A DNA stretch of 64,000 nucleotides from JAWSUT01 sp033549345. Lineage in GTDB: Bacteria > Bacillota > Dethiobacteria > Dethiobacterales > Dethiobacteraceae. This document shows positions 23,111 through 30,677 of the stretch, in pieces (position 1 is the stretch's first letter; the number at the start of each line of letters is the position of its first letter). The notes beneath the pieces were generated by a model. The model did no database searches, had not been told where the DNA came from, and was given only the letters and a program-made list of their open reading frames with translations. The translations under genes and the position numbers were made by a program. The DNA lies in the NCBI GenBank assembly GCA_033549345.1, contig JAWSUT010000008.1:1-64000 (forward strand), in the 5' to 3' direction.

Positions 23111-24764
23111 CATTGTCCTCCGTCTGTTCATGTGTCAGCTCCCGTTCATCAAGGGGTGCTTTTTGCGGCCTCATGTTGCCGGCCTGCCGTTTGGTATCCT
23201 GCAGAGCAAGCTGGCGCGGGCGCTCGCCGGTCATCCACCAGAACGGCCGGGCAAATGTTTTGACCATATCGTCTGCAGTGCCGTGGACAAGCGGGGAAAG
23301 ATAGGGGACACCAAAGGACTGGAGCCCGGAGAGGTGAATAAGAATCATCAGCAAACCGAAGATCACGCCATAGAGCCCCATCACAGCACCCAGGATAATC
23401 AGAGGAAAGCGCAGCAGGCGCAGCGTGATGGAGGCGTTAAAGGCCGGAATGGCAAAGGTGGAGATAGCGGTGGCCGCCACAACAATGACCATGGCCGGAG
23501 AAACGAGCCCGGCCCGGATGGCGGCATCACCGATAACCAGACCGCCGACGATGCTGACCGCCTGGCCCACAGTCTTGGGAAGCCGCACGCCCGCTTCCCG
23601 CAGCACTTCGAACATGCCTTCCATCAAAAGCGCTTCGGCCGCCGCCGGAAAGGGGATGCCTTCCCGAGCCGCGGCAATACTTAAAAGCAGTGGTGTCGGC
23701 AGCATTTCCTGATGAAATGTCACAATGGCCACATAAATTGCCGGCAGCATCAGTGCGATATTCAGCACAAGCAGACGCAGGAAGCGCAGGGCCATGCCGA
23801 TATACGGGCGTTCATAGTAATCTTCCGAGGCCTGAATAAACTGAAAGAATGTTGTTGGCAGCATCAAAACAAAGGGTGTATTTTCAACCATAACCACAAT
23901 GCGGCCGTCGAGAATGGCGGCTGCTGCTTTATCCACACGTTCTGTGTGTTCAATTTGGGGAAAGACAGAAAACGGCACGTCTTCAATCAGCTCTTCTATA
24001 TAGCCGGACTCGAGAATACTGTCTGTGTCAATGGCTGCGATGCGTACGCGCAATTCTTCCAGAGTCCGAAGATTGACGATATCACGGATATAAGCGAGAA
24101 CGATATCCGTACCTGTCCTGCGTCCGGCTTTCATCGTTTCCAACCGTAAATTTTCGGAACGGATACGCCTGCGCAAAAGCGACGTATTGACACGCAGCGT
24201 TTCTGTAAAACCTTCCCGCGGCCCGCGCACGGCAGCTTCCGTTTCAGGTTCCCCAACGGTTCGCCCCTGCCACATGCGTGACCCGAAAACAAGGATTGTT
24301 TCAATCCCGTCGATCATCAGCGCTGTGTCACCGGAAAGGACCATTTTCAGGGCCTGGGTAAGGTTGATGACTTCTGTGAGCTCGCTGGTGCTGGAGATAT
24401 GTTCTTTAATCAGAGTCAGGGCATTGTTTGTTGTCAGCCGGTCGGCATAAATACTGACCACATTGTCTGACTGAATGGGACGGATAATGTGGTCGTGGAT
24501 GAGTTTTTTGTCTGTGAGGCCGTCGATATAAAGCAGCGCAAATTGAACCTTATTGTTGCTGCTTGCAAACTCACGGACAACGACGTCATTGCTCTCACCC
24601 AGCCGTTCCTGAATAAACTGCAGCCTTTTTTTAAGATGTTGTGAATCTTTCCTGGCATGTTTGTCTGCCTGTTTTTTCTTTGGGTTGTCTTCTTTTTGCT
24701 GTTGTTGTTTGTTATTGCCTTTCTTTTTCAGGACTTTTTTTAAGATGGAAAATGCGTTTGGCAT
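23094..24764 (-). CDS. Spore germination protein, GerAA/GerKA family
   Basis: A 556-residue A subunit of a germinant receptor. A lysine/glutamine-rich N-terminal tail (first 45 residues) is followed by the soluble domain with VVREFASSNNKVQFALLYIDG. Family motifs such as ARGP-like VRGPREGFTETLRVNTSLLRRRI and the RPYIGMALRFLRLL region follow, then 5-6 membrane helices and a charged C-terminal tail. The ATG at 24764 has GGGAGGA 5 nt upstream. It is the first gene of a four-gene operon and is divergent from the UPF0182 gene. The germinant cannot be predicted from sequence. Confidence 0.93.
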   Translation of the reverse strand: MPNAFSILKKVLKKKGNNKQQQQKEDNPKKKQADKHARKDSQHLKKRLQFIQERLGESNDVVVREFASSNNKVQFALLYIDGLTDKKLIHDHIIRPIQSDNVVSIYADRLTTNNALTLIKEHISSTSELTEVINLTQALKMVLSGDTALMIDGIETILVFGSRMWQGRTVGEPETEAAVRGPREGFTETLRVNTSLLRRRIRSENLRLETMKAGRRTGTDIVLAYIRDIVNLRTLEELRVRIAAIDTDSILESGYIEELIEDVPFSVFPQIEHTERVDKAAAAILDGRIVVMVENTPFVLMLPTTFFQFIQASEDYYERPYIGMALRFLRLLVLNIALMLPAIYVAIVTFHQEMLPTPLLLSIAAAREGIPFPAAAEALLMEGMFEVLREAGVRLPKTVGQAVSIVGGLVIGDAAIRAGLVSPAMVIVVAATAISTFAIPAFNASITLRLLRFPLIILGAVMGLYGVIFGLLMILIHLSGLQSFGVPYLSPLVHGTADDMVKTFARPFWWMTGERPRQLALQDTKRQAGNMRPQKAPLDERELTHEQTEDNDAGKR

Positions 24765-24912
24765 GGCTCCTCCCGGTAAAATGTTCTATAGTTAAAATAT
24801 CTGCAACTGAGGCAGTTTTTATACGGTTTACCAGTCATCCCCTTTATAAGGTTTATTACACGAAAGGAATTGGCGCTATAAAAAACGAATTAAATGGATG
24901 GAGGTGTACGCG

Positions 24913-27648
24913 ATGAAATTAAAGAGCTGGATTCTTTTAATCATATTTTTTCTGCTGGTTTCGCTGACGCGCCTGGCTTCAGGCATTTACCTGGACTATC
25001 TTTGGTATGAACAGCTTGGTTACGGAACGGTGTTTACGACAATACTTTCGTCTTACTGGGGTATACGGCTTCTTGCCTGGCTGTTTTTCAGCATCTTTTT
25101 GTATATCAATCTGATATTTACACAAAAAGCGCTCCTGAATATGCCCAATCTTGTACTGCGCCAGATGCTGATGAACACCAAGTTTGGCAACCTGTTAACA
25201 GCGAAGCGGCTGCGGGTTGTCTTTCTGCTGGCTGCGCTCGTTATCCCCTGGCTGCTGACAAGTACATTCGGTGACCACTGGCTGCCTGTCCGTCTCTTTT
25301 TTTCCGGTATGGAAACGGGAATTACAGAACCCATCTTTGCCCGCGATGTTAGCTTTTACCTTTTTGCACTTCCCTTTTATGAACTGATTTATCAGTATCT
25401 GCTTATGGTCATTGTGGTAACGTCAATTCTTACCGGCGGAATTTATCTGTTTATTCAGCCGCCACAGCAGCTGGGCCTGCGCAGCCTGTTTGCCCGCCGC
25501 GGACAAACGCATATTTCCATCTTGCTGTCCGGCCTGTTTTTGGTGGTGGCCGCAGGCTACCGGCTCCAAATGTATAACCTGCTTTATTCACAGCGGGGAG
25601 CAGCATTCGGCCCAGGTTATACCGATCTGAATGCACAGCTGCCGATATATTGGGTGCTTTTGGCTTTAACGCTTACGGTGGCGGGCGTACTACTCTACAA
25701 TGCCCGGGCTAAGAATCCCCGTTTGATTGCAGGCAGTATCCTTGCTCTGATTGTTGCGGCCATTCTGCTTGGCGGCGTGTTACCGGCTGCCATGCAGTCC
25801 TTTATCGTGGAACCCAATGAATTTGCCCGCGAAGAGCAATACCTGCAAAACAATATTGAATTTACCCGTCTGGCATACGGACTGGATAAAATTGAGCGGC
25901 GGGATTTTGATCTGACGGGAACGCTCGGCTACGAAGAACTGTTGGCCAACGAAGGGACCATTAACAATATCCGTCTTTGGGACTATCGTCCCCTGCAGCA
26001 GACATACAACCAACTGCAGGGCCTGCGCCGCTATTATCGCTTCAACGATGTCGATACCGACCGTTATGAGATTGACGGTGAATACAGACAGCTGATGCTC
26101 TCCGCCAGAGAACTCCTGGCCTCGGAACTGCCGGCCCGCACCTGGCAGAATGAGCGCCTCTTTTATACGCATGGCTACGGCGTGGTGGCAAGCCCTGTGA
26201 ATCAGGTGACGGGACAGGGGCTGCCCAGTCTGGTTCTCAGTGATTTGCCTGTCAGAGGTGATTTGGCGGAACTGCAGGTGGATGTGCCGCAAATCTACTA
26301 TGGTGAGCGAACCGATAATTATGTTTTTACAGGCGCCGACACAAACGAGTTTGATTATCCGATGGGAGAGACAAATGCCTTTACCCGCTATGACGGGGAC
26401 GGAGGCGTTAAACTTGGCGGGCTGTTTAACCGCCTGCTGTTTGCCCTGCGCTTTTCAGATTACCGTATTCTGATTTCAGGCGAGCTGCAGCCGGAGAGCC
26501 GCATACATTTTTACCGGACTGTGAATGAACGGATGCAGCGGCTGGCGCCCTTTTTACGGCAGGATCCGGACCCTTACCTGGTGGTAGCGGACGGGCGCCT
26601 GTTCTGGATGGTGGATACCTACACAACCAGTTCCCGTTTCCCGTATGCAGAGCCGCAGGGGGATATCAACTATATACGGAATGCAGCCAAAGCCGTGGTG
26701 GACGCATATAACGGCACGGTTAATTTCTATATCTTTGAGCCGGAGGATCCGCTGATTCAGGCGTATGCCGAAATTTTTCCCGAGCTCTTCAAGCCTGCTG
26801 AGGATATGCCTGACTACCTGCGACAGCATGTTCGTTATCCGGAGGCGCTGTTTACCATCCAGTCCAGAATGTATGCAACATACCATATGCAAAATAACCA
26901 GGTTTTTTATAACAGAGAAGACCAGTGGCAGCTGCCGGAGGAAAGATACGAAGGCAATACAATTGCCATGGAACCGTATTACACCATTATCCAGCTGCCG
27001 GGAGAGGAAGAGCCGGAATTTGTGCTGATGATTCCCTATACACCGGCGACCCGGGACAATATGGTGGCCTGGCTGGCGGCACGTGCTGACGGGGATAAAT
27101 ACGGCCAGCTCCGAGTATACCTTTTCCCCAAGGGAGAATTACTTTATGGCCCGTCACAGGTAGAGGCCCGGATTGACCAGGATTCACGTATTTCCGAGCA
27201 GCTGTCCCTCTGGGACCAGCGCGGCTCAAATGTAATACGGGGCAACCTGCTTGTGCTACCGGTCAACGGGTCGGTGCTTTATGTGGAACCAATCTACCTG
27301 CGCGCCGAATCCGGCCAGCTTCCTGAATTAGCAAGGGTGATTGTGGCTTACGGTGAGAATGTTGTGATGGAAAGGACGCTGGCGGAAGCCCTGGCAGCAG
27401 TTTTTGGCCTGCAGCCTGGAGTGCCGCCGGAAGAGCCGCCTGATGATGATGAGGAGCCGGGCAGGCCCGTCACTCCGGGAGAACCGGTGGAGGGAACAGT
27501 CCTTGAACTGATTGAGCAGGCAGTCCGCCTCTTCAGTGAGGCAGAAGCCGCCCAACGAAGCGGTGACTGGGCCGAATACGGCCGCCTCCAGCAGGAACTG
27601 GGTGCAGTACTCGCCCGCCTCCAGGAACTTGGCACCACAACCGAATAA
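24913..27648 (+). CDS. UPF0182 family large membrane protein
   Basis: A 911-residue protein of the UPF0182 (COG1615) family. Seven hydrophobic segments occupy about the first 290 residues (beginning WILLIIFFLLVSLTRLASGI), and a large extracytoplasmic region follows with family motifs such as LDYLWYEQLGY, RLAYGLDKIE and FPYA-P. The C-terminal 60 residues are Pro/Glu-rich, then helical (RLFSEAEAAQRSGDWAEYGR). The function of the family is unknown. The ATG at 24913 follows GGAGGTG by 6 nt. It is a single gene, followed by repeat B and a terminator. Confidence 0.92.
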   Translation: MKLKSWILLIIFFLLVSLTRLASGIYLDYLWYEQLGYGTVFTTILSSYWGIRLLAWLFFSIFLYINLIFTQKALLNMPNLVLRQMLMNTKFGNLLTAKRLRVVFLLAALVIPWLLTSTFGDHWLPVRLFFSGMETGITEPIFARDVSFYLFALPFYELIYQYLLMVIVVTSILTGGIYLFIQPPQQLGLRSLFARRGQTHISILLSGLFLVVAAGYRLQMYNLLYSQRGAAFGPGYTDLNAQLPIYWVLLALTLTVAGVLLYNARAKNPRLIAGSILALIVAAILLGGVLPAAMQSFIVEPNEFAREEQYLQNNIEFTRLAYGLDKIERRDFDLTGTLGYEELLANEGTINNIRLWDYRPLQQTYNQLQGLRRYYRFNDVDTDRYEIDGEYRQLMLSARELLASELPARTWQNERLFYTHGYGVVASPVNQVTGQGLPSLVLSDLPVRGDLAELQVDVPQIYYGERTDNYVFTGADTNEFDYPMGETNAFTRYDGDGGVKLGGLFNRLLFALRFSDYRILISGELQPESRIHFYRTVNERMQRLAPFLRQDPDPYLVVADGRLFWMVDTYTTSSRFPYAEPQGDINYIRNAAKAVVDAYNGTVNFYIFEPEDPLIQAYAEIFPELFKPAEDMPDYLRQHVRYPEALFTIQSRMYATYHMQNNQVFYNREDQWQLPEERYEGNTIAMEPYYTIIQLPGEEEPEFVLMIPYTPATRDNMVAWLAARADGDKYGQLRVYLFPKGELLYGPSQVEARIDQDSRISEQLSLWDQRGSNVIRGNLLVLPVNGSVLYVEPIYLRAESGQLPELARVIVAYGENVVMERTLAEALAAVFGLQPGVPPEEPPDDDEEPGRPVTPGEPVEGTVLELIEQAVRLFSEAEAAQRSGDWAEYGRLQQELGAVLARLQELGTTTE

Positions 27649-27654
27649 CCAAAA

Positions 27655-27687
27655 TGAAGACACCGGGGACAGGTTCCGGTGTCTTCA
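27655..27687. repeat. Palindromic dispersed repeat, copy B
   Basis: TGAAGACACC...GGTGTCTTCA around the core GGGGACAGGTTCC. It pairs with copy C (27753) in inverted orientation across a terminator. Confidence 0.8.
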
Positions 27688-27708
27688 GGTAAAAACTTAC
27701 AGTATACA

Positions 27709-27740
27709 GAAAGCCCTTTAGTTATGGGCTTTTTTTTCTT
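27709..27740 (+). terminator. Terminator after the UPF0182 gene
   Basis: AAGCCC (27711-27716) pairs with GGGCTT (27726-27731), followed by a run of eight T residues. Confidence 0.75.
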
Positions 27741-27752
27741 TCACAGGTAAAA

Positions 27753-27784
27753 TGAAGACAGTGGAACCTGTCCCTGCGTCTTCA
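27753..27784. repeat. Palindromic dispersed repeat, copy C
   Basis: TGAAGACAGTGGAACCTGTC onward to GCGTCTTCA. It is the inverted partner of copy B. The last three bases form the TGA stop of the larA-like gene. Confidence 0.8.
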
Positions 27785-29065
27785 TTTGTGCGGGGAGATG
27801 GTTGGGACGGTGAGGGAGCCGCAGGGGAAGATGTATGTTTTGGGGGCAGTGGTTGCAAGCAGAGTGTATGCTTTTTTCAGGGCGTCTTCAGCGGATGTTG
27901 CCGGTATCATACCAAGCTTGTCCACAAGGGCCGGCTCAAGGGAGGAGACAAGGATGACACGCACGGCCGCGGCTTTGGATTTTGCTGTGAGTGCGGTATG
28001 ACCGTGAATGGAGTAGGCGGCCGAAAGGGCTTTTCCCATGCTCTGGGGACACGTGTGCTCATACCAGGAGAGAAAATCTGCCGAACCCACGCCCTGGGTG
28101 CACTCGGCAAAGAGAATCAATACATTACCCGGTGATACGGCAGGGAACACATTGTCAAATGTTTTATGGGACTGGATGAAATTAATGTCTTTGGGGAAGC
28201 CACCGCAGGAGGCGATTACCAGTTGGGCCGGCTCGTCAAGCGGAACACTGTAAATCTCGTCAGCCAGACGGCAGGCTGCCAGGTGCGCTTCGTGCCAGTG
28301 GCCCGCTGTGGCGTGCAAAACTTGGTGGCCCGGATCCAGGACCACATTGAGGAGAAAATCCGGGGGCAGCATCCGGCAGGCTTCCATGATATCTTCGTGG
28401 ACCGGGTTATCCGTCAGGTTCCCGGGTCTGCAGGCCGAATCAAGTCCGCGGCAGCTTTTTCCCAGAACAAGGCGGTGGTTGGCCAGAGCCGTTGCCATAC
28501 CGGCTATACCGGGTACCAGGCATTTACGCCCACCCCCGAATCCGGCAAAATAGTGATGGACCACTGCACCGGTGAGTATGACGCGGTCTGCCTCCACTGC
28601 CCTGCGGTTGACCCAAACCGGTGTATTGCGCCCGGTTTTTCCCAGATAAACCAGATTTTCAGAGTCCTTTGCGTCATGGTTTACCCAGCGCAGGGATGCT
28701 TCCAACTCATCACCCAAAATGATCCGGGCATCCTCTCTTGTCATCAGCCGGTGGGTGCCGTTGGCAAAGATCAATGTGATGTGACCGGCAGAAACTCCGG
28801 CCTGCAGCAACCGGAATAAAAGCGGCGGAAGCACAACGTCATAGGGGACCGGTCGGGTAATATCAGAGGCTACTAATAAAACCTTTTCGCCCGGTCGCAC
28901 AATCTCTGCCAGAGGCGGCGAAGAAATAGGCCGGTCCAGAGCATCTGAGACCACGTTGGCTGCATCAGGTGCCGTTATGGGGAGTTTCGGTGTATGCACA
29001 GAGTAAGAATGATCCAGTTCAAACGCCAATTCACCGCGGCCGTACGGCAGGGTTAGAGAAGACAC
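27782..29065 (-). CDS. larA: LarA-like nickel-dependent racemase/epimerase
   Basis: A 427-residue protein of the LarA (DUF2088) family. Known members racemise lactate or other 2-hydroxy acids using a nickel-pincer nucleotide covalently held by a Lys. Visible motifs: DITRPVPYDVVLPPLL, FANGTHR (metal-ligand His), HHYFAGFGGGRKCLVPGIAG (cofactor-binding Lys and His) and SCGGFPKDINFIQSHK. The GTG at 29065 is chosen because AGGAGG lies about 7 nt upstream; earlier GTG codons overlap it. No larB, larC or larE cofactor genes are in the window, so the substrate is open. The stop codon lies in palindromic repeat C. Confidence 0.82.
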   Translation of the reverse strand: MSSLTLPYGRGELAFELDHSYSVHTPKLPITAPDAANVVSDALDRPISSPPLAEIVRPGEKVLLVASDITRPVPYDVVLPPLLFRLLQAGVSAGHITLIFANGTHRLMTREDARIILGDELEASLRWVNHDAKDSENLVYLGKTGRNTPVWVNRRAVEADRVILTGAVVHHYFAGFGGGRKCLVPGIAGMATALANHRLVLGKSCRGLDSACRPGNLTDNPVHEDIMEACRMLPPDFLLNVVLDPGHQVLHATAGHWHEAHLAACRLADEIYSVPLDEPAQLVIASCGGFPKDINFIQSHKTFDNVFPAVSPGNVLILFAECTQGVGSADFLSWYEHTCPQSMGKALSAAYSIHGHTALTAKSKAAAVRVILVSSLEPALVDKLGMIPATSAEDALKKAYTLLATTAPKTYIFPCGSLTVPTISPHK

Positions 29066-29169
29066 CCCCACCACCTCCTGAAAAATTTGCTACCCCCATT
29101 ATATTTCTCACGTCCAAAGCGGTCAACGCAGCGGTTAGGGAAGGGCGCCCCGGAAAGTTGACATAATAA

Positions 29170-29199
29170 TGTGACACGGGGACTGACCCCATGTCACGG
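29170..29199. repeat. Divergent palindrome of a related repeat family
   Basis: TGTGACACGGGGACTGACCC continues to CATGTCAC, an imperfect palindrome with GTGACA arms. It resembles the GGGGACAGGTTCC palindromes in design but has different arms. Confidence 0.5.
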
Positions 29200-29201
29200 A
29201 G

Positions 29202-29231
29202 TTGCGGAATTTGTGTTCGGGGTGGTATAAT
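29202..29231 (+). promoter_or_regulatory. Promoter of rnhA
   Basis: TTGCGG (29202-29207), 18-bp spacer, TATAAT (29226-29231), about 40 bp before the start codon. Confidence 0.6.
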
Positions 29232-29271
29232 CAGGAAAACAAGGTTGGGCGTTATTTGTGGGGGGTATAAC

Positions 29272-29703
29272 ATGAAAACTGTGACGGTATATACAGACGG
29301 AGCCTGTTCAGGAAATCCCGGTCCCGGCGGCTGGGGTGCTGTGCTGCAGTATGGCGGTCATGAAAAAGAAATTTCCGGCGGAGAAAAGAACACTACGAAT
29401 CAACGGATGGAAATGCAGGCGGCCATTTCCGCCCTGGAGCATTTAAAAGAACCCTGTCATGTGCGTTTGCACAGCGACAGTGCCTATCTGATCAATGCGT
29501 TTAATCAACGCTGGTTTGACAAGTGGCTGCGAAACGGCTGGCAAAACAGTAAGAAACAGCCTGTTGAGAACAGGGATTTATGGGAGCAGCTGCTGGAGTT
29601 GGCCGGGAAACATAAGGTCGAATGGGTTAAAGTGCGCGGCCATGCAGATGATGAACTAAACAACCGCTGCGACAAGCTGGCAAGGGAAGCTGTCCCCCGG
29701 TAG
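29272..29703 (+). CDS. rnhA: Ribonuclease HI
   Basis: A 143-residue enzyme that cuts the RNA strand of RNA-DNA hybrids. All four acidic catalytic residues are seen: Asp9 (YTDGACSGNPGPGG), Glu47 (RMEMQA), Asp69 (HSDSAY) and Asp134 (RCDKLARE), together with His124 (GHADDELN). The basic protrusion WLRNGWQNSKKQPVEN is present, as in the E. coli enzyme. The ATG at 29272 follows a G-rich ribosome site by 6 nt. It is a short unit and may be cotranscribed with the DUF4349 lipoprotein 53 bp downstream. Confidence 0.96.
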   Translation: MKTVTVYTDGACSGNPGPGGWGAVLQYGGHEKEISGGEKNTTNQRMEMQAAISALEHLKEPCHVRLHSDSAYLINAFNQRWFDKWLRNGWQNSKKQPVENRDLWEQLLELAGKHKVEWVKVRGHADDELNNRCDKLAREAVPR

Positions 29704-29756
29704 GAACTTTTTTCTGCCTGCTCCCGTCAAAAAAGATAAAGCTTTGAGGGGGAAAT

Positions 29757-30656
29757 ATGATGAGAAGAATACTGGCTGTTATGCTTGTGCTGGTTGTGGC
29801 ATTATTGTTTGTCGGCTGCGGTGCGACGCAAGACTTTGCCAAAGGCGGGTATGACAGTGACAACAGTGCTCCCGCTGCGCCTTCTGAGGAGATGGAGTAT
29901 GACGGTGCTAAACGGGAAATAAGCAATGTGAGTCCAGACGGCAGTTATGCCAATGCAGAGCAAAAGCTTATTCGAACCGGGGAGATTTCGCTTGACGTGG
30001 AGACCCTTGATGCTGCTCTGGATGAGATTAACCATATTGTGCGAGTAACGGGGGGCTTTTTTGCCCATTCCAGTATTAGCGGCCCTGAAGACGCACGGCG
30101 GGCCTATCTGACACTGCGCCTGCCTGCAGATAAATTCGAGGATGTCATGGCCGATATCAGTGAACTGGGTAAACTGCTAAACGAGAATAAGGGTGGCGAA
30201 GACGTCACTTTGCAGTATGTGGATCTGGAAGCGAGAATCCGCAACATGGAGCGGCAGGAAGAGCGGCTTCTTGAAATCCTGGATAAAGCGGAGACTGTGG
30301 AAGATATCCTCCGTGTGGAACAGGAACTGGCCCGTGTGCGCGGTCAGTTGGAAACAATGACAGCAGAATTCCGGTATCTGCGTGACCGCGTTGACTATGC
30401 CACCATCCATGTTTCCCTGCGCGAAACGCCGACGGCCAGTCCCACCATTACCGGCTCAGGGCTGAAAGGTGTCTGGCAGCGGGCCCGTTTAGGGCTTGTC
30501 AATTCGGTTAACAGCATGCTGACGGGTCTTGGCAACTTCCTGGTGTTACTGGTTAGTGCGCTGCCGTATCTGGTGTTTTTGGCTGTGGTTGGTGTTCCGG
30601 TAGCCATCCTGTTTAAACGGTTTGGTAAAAGAGGCCCCCGGACCCCGGATGCCTAA
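29757..30656 (+). CDS. DUF4349 domain lipoprotein
   Basis: A 299-residue exported lipoprotein. The signal peptide ends in the lipobox FVGC (Cys21), followed by a disordered acidic stretch. The DUF4349 domain begins QKLIRTGEISLDVETLD and contains the coiled coil RIRNMERQEERLLEILDKAE. A C-terminal membrane helix (FLVLLVSALPYLVFLAVVGVPVAI) with a basic tail ends the protein. The family function is unknown. GAGGGGG precedes the ATG at 29757. comEC follows 21 bp later with its own ribosome site, so the two are probably one operon. Confidence 0.88.
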   Translation: MMRRILAVMLVLVVALLFVGCGATQDFAKGGYDSDNSAPAAPSEEMEYDGAKREISNVSPDGSYANAEQKLIRTGEISLDVETLDAALDEINHIVRVTGGFFAHSSISGPEDARRAYLTLRLPADKFEDVMADISELGKLLNENKGGEDVTLQYVDLEARIRNMERQEERLLEILDKAETVEDILRVEQELARVRGQLETMTAEFRYLRDRVDYATIHVSLRETPTASPTITGSGLKGVWQRARLGLVNSVNSMLTGLGNFLVLLVSALPYLVFLAVVGVPVAILFKRFGKRGPRTPDA

Positions 30657-30677
30657 AAAATTATTACTGGAGGGAGT

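Noticed and set aside
27752..28819. Several plus-strand frames opposite the larA-like gene
   Set aside because: Codon-shadow frames; no ribosome sites and no family motifs. The minus strand has full LarA motifs.
29170..29199. Possible further copy of the Mu-like end site (GTGACA arms)
   Set aside because: Only the short TAATGTGACA part matches. The rest fits the dispersed palindromic repeats, so no element end is called here.
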